Positions 4,821 to 5,904 of a stretch of 5,904 nucleotides of DNA are shown here, one piece after another. The notes beneath the pieces are model-generated. The model saw nothing but the letters and a program-made list of their open reading frames with translations, was not told where the DNA came from and searched no databases. Each line of letters begins with the position of its first letter. The stretch's first letter is position 1. Both the position numbers and the translations under genes were made by a program. Source of the DNA: Pseudomonadota bacterium (GTDB lineage Bacteria > Pseudomonadota > Gammaproteobacteria > Acidithiobacillales > Acidithiobacillaceae); contig JAKAVW010000201.1 in the NCBI GenBank assembly GCA_021827445.1, positions 1 through 5,904 of the forward strand. Reading direction: 5' to 3'.

Positions 4821-5904
4821 CTAACCTTTCTGTAAACGCTCCAGCAAAATAGCGTTTACCTGATCAGGATTCGCTTTCCCCTGACTGGCTTTCATCACCT
4901 GACCCACAAAGAAGCTCAGCAGTTTGTCCTTTCCGGCGCGGAAATCGGCCGCCTGTTGTGGATTGGCCGTCACAATGGTATCCACCATCGCCGCAATAGC
5001 CGCCCCATCGGTGATCTGCCGCAGACCCCGACTATCAATAATAGCGTCCACCTCGCCACCACGATAGAAAATCCCCTCAAAAACTTCTTTGGCAATTTTT
5101 CCAGAGATCGTCTGGTCCTCGATTCGCTGAACCAGCAGACGCAGTTTTTCTGCAGGAACCGGGCAATCTTCAATCTCAACACCCGCCTTGTTGAGGGCGC
5201 CGAGCAGGTCGCCCATGACCCAGTTCGCCGCCAGCTTACCATCCACACCGGCGGCCACCTGCTCGTAGTAATCTGCCAGGACACGGCTGGCGGTGAGCAC
5301 CCCCGCATCGTAGGCCGTCAGCGCGTACTGACGCATAAAGCGGGCACGCTTGGCATCAGGCAACTCAGGAAGGGTGTCCCGTACCCGTTCAATACGCGAC
5401 TCGGCCAGCACCAACGGTAGCAGGTCGGGGTCGGGAAAGTAGCGGTAGTCGTTGGCTTCTTCCTTGCTGCGCATGGAGCGGGTTTCGTCGCGATTGGCGT
5501 CATAGAGACGGGTTTCCTGCACAATTTGACCACCGCTCTCCAGAATATCGCGCTGGCGAACGATCTCGTATTCAATCGCCTTTTCCAGAAAACGAAAAGA
5601 GTTGAGATTCTTAATCTCTGCCCGGGTCCCGTATGCCGCACCCGGCCGCCGCAGAGAGACGTTGGCGTCGCAACGGAAGGAGCCTTCCTGCATGTTACCA
5701 TCACAAATATCCAGATAACGCACCAGGGCATGCAGTTTCTTGAGATACGCCACCGCCTCGACCGACGACCGCATATCTGGCTCAGACACGATTTCCAACA
5801 ACGGTGTGCCCGCACGATTCAGGTCGATGCCGGACTGACCGATAAAGGCCTCGTGAAGTGATTTACCGGCGTCTTCTTCAAGGTGGGCACGGGTGACACC
5901 CACA
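4821..5904 (-). CDS. gatB: Asp-tRNA(Asn)/Glu-tRNA(Gln) amidotransferase subunit B, N-terminus cut by right edge
   Basis: GatB is the tRNA-binding and kinase subunit of the GatCAB complex. It activates misacylated Glu-tRNA(Gln) or Asp-tRNA(Asn), which is then amidated with ammonia from GatA. The visible 360 residues open inside the conserved GVTRAHLEEDAGK block. They continue with the family signature DLNRAGTPLLEI (27-38), EGSFRCDANVSLR (73-85), EIKNLNSFRF (96-105) and DYRYFPDPDLLP (152-163). The C-terminal helical tRNA-binding domain spans about 200-360 and ends KANPDQVNAILLERLQKG. Full-length GatB is about 475-480 residues, so roughly 115-120 are missing beyond the edge. The GTG at 5903 encodes an internal valine, not a start. 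gatB is commonly last in gatCAB operons; gatA and gatC, if adjacent, would lie to the right. The stop faces the bidirectional hairpin. Confidence 0.97.
   Translation of the reverse strand, partial: VGVTRAHLEEDAGKSLHEAFIGQSGIDLNRAGTPLLEIVSEPDMRSSVEAVAYLKKLHALVRYLDICDGNMQEGSFRCDANVSLRRPGAAYGTRAEIKNLNSFRFLEKAIEYEIVRQRDILESGGQIVQETRLYDANRDETRSMRSKEEANDYRYFPDPDLLPLVLAESRIERVRDTLPELPDAKRARFMRQYALTAYDAGVLTASRVLADYYEQVAAGVDGKLAANWVMGDLLGALNKAGVEIEDCPVPAEKLRLLVQRIEDQTISGKIAKEVFEGIFYRGGEVDAIIDSRGLRQITDGAAIAAMVDTIVTANPQQAADFRAGKDKLLSFFVGQVMKASQGKANPDQVNAILLERLQKG

Noticed and set aside
5901..5903. GTG as a start codon for gatB
   Set aside because: It codes for a residue inside the conserved GVTRAHLEED block; over 100 residues of GatB normally come before it, so the gene is cut by the edge.

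Overview
The window is dense, GC-rich proteobacterial chromosome. Two things suggest an Acidithiobacillus-like or similar beta/gamma-proteobacterial chemolithotroph: the mobA-mobB-moeA run with GatB, and a group I intron of the type known from Azoarcus. This placement is an inference from gene content and family resemblance, not from a database search.

Layout. Positions 1-500 (minus) hold the N-terminal 166 codons of a protein I do not recognise; it runs off the left edge. A 74-bp divergent gap separates it from a tight plus-strand molybdenum cofactor operon: mobA (575-1189), mobB (1186-1680, ATGA overlap) and moeA (1683-2921, 2-nt gap). MoeA inserts Mo into molybdopterin, MobA attaches GMP to make the guanine dinucleotide form, and MobB is the GTP-binding helper. 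Convergent with moeA, after only 6 bp, is a minus-strand gene for an exported single-HKD phospholipase D/Nuc-type protein (2928-3575).

The most notable element lies at 3679-3989 (minus): a tRNA-Ser(UGA) gene whose anticodon is split by a 221-nt self-splicing-type group I intron (3734-3954). All core helices P1-P9 can be traced. The core closely resembles the subgroup IC3 intron of Azoarcus tRNA-Ile, with compensatory changes in P3 and P7. The two exons (35 + 55 nt) join to a complete 90-nt type II tRNA-Ser with encoded CCA. A rho-independent terminator (3640-3665) follows the tRNA and separates it from the phospholipase D gene.

An AT-rich divergent region (about 4051-4140) lies between the tRNA and a plus-strand gene for a secreted SCP2-like, Met-rich protein (4194-4745), which has a hairpin leader and a strong ribosome binding site. 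A 15-bp hairpin (4763-4797) serves as a probable bidirectional terminator between it and gatB (4821-5904, minus). gatB is cut by the right edge and lacks its N-terminus; it encodes a subunit of the tRNA-dependent amidotransferase.

The right half therefore has two translation-related loci (tRNA-Ser and gatB) on either side of an envelope protein gene, and the left half is a cofactor operon. I saw no mobile element, CRISPR array or integrase.
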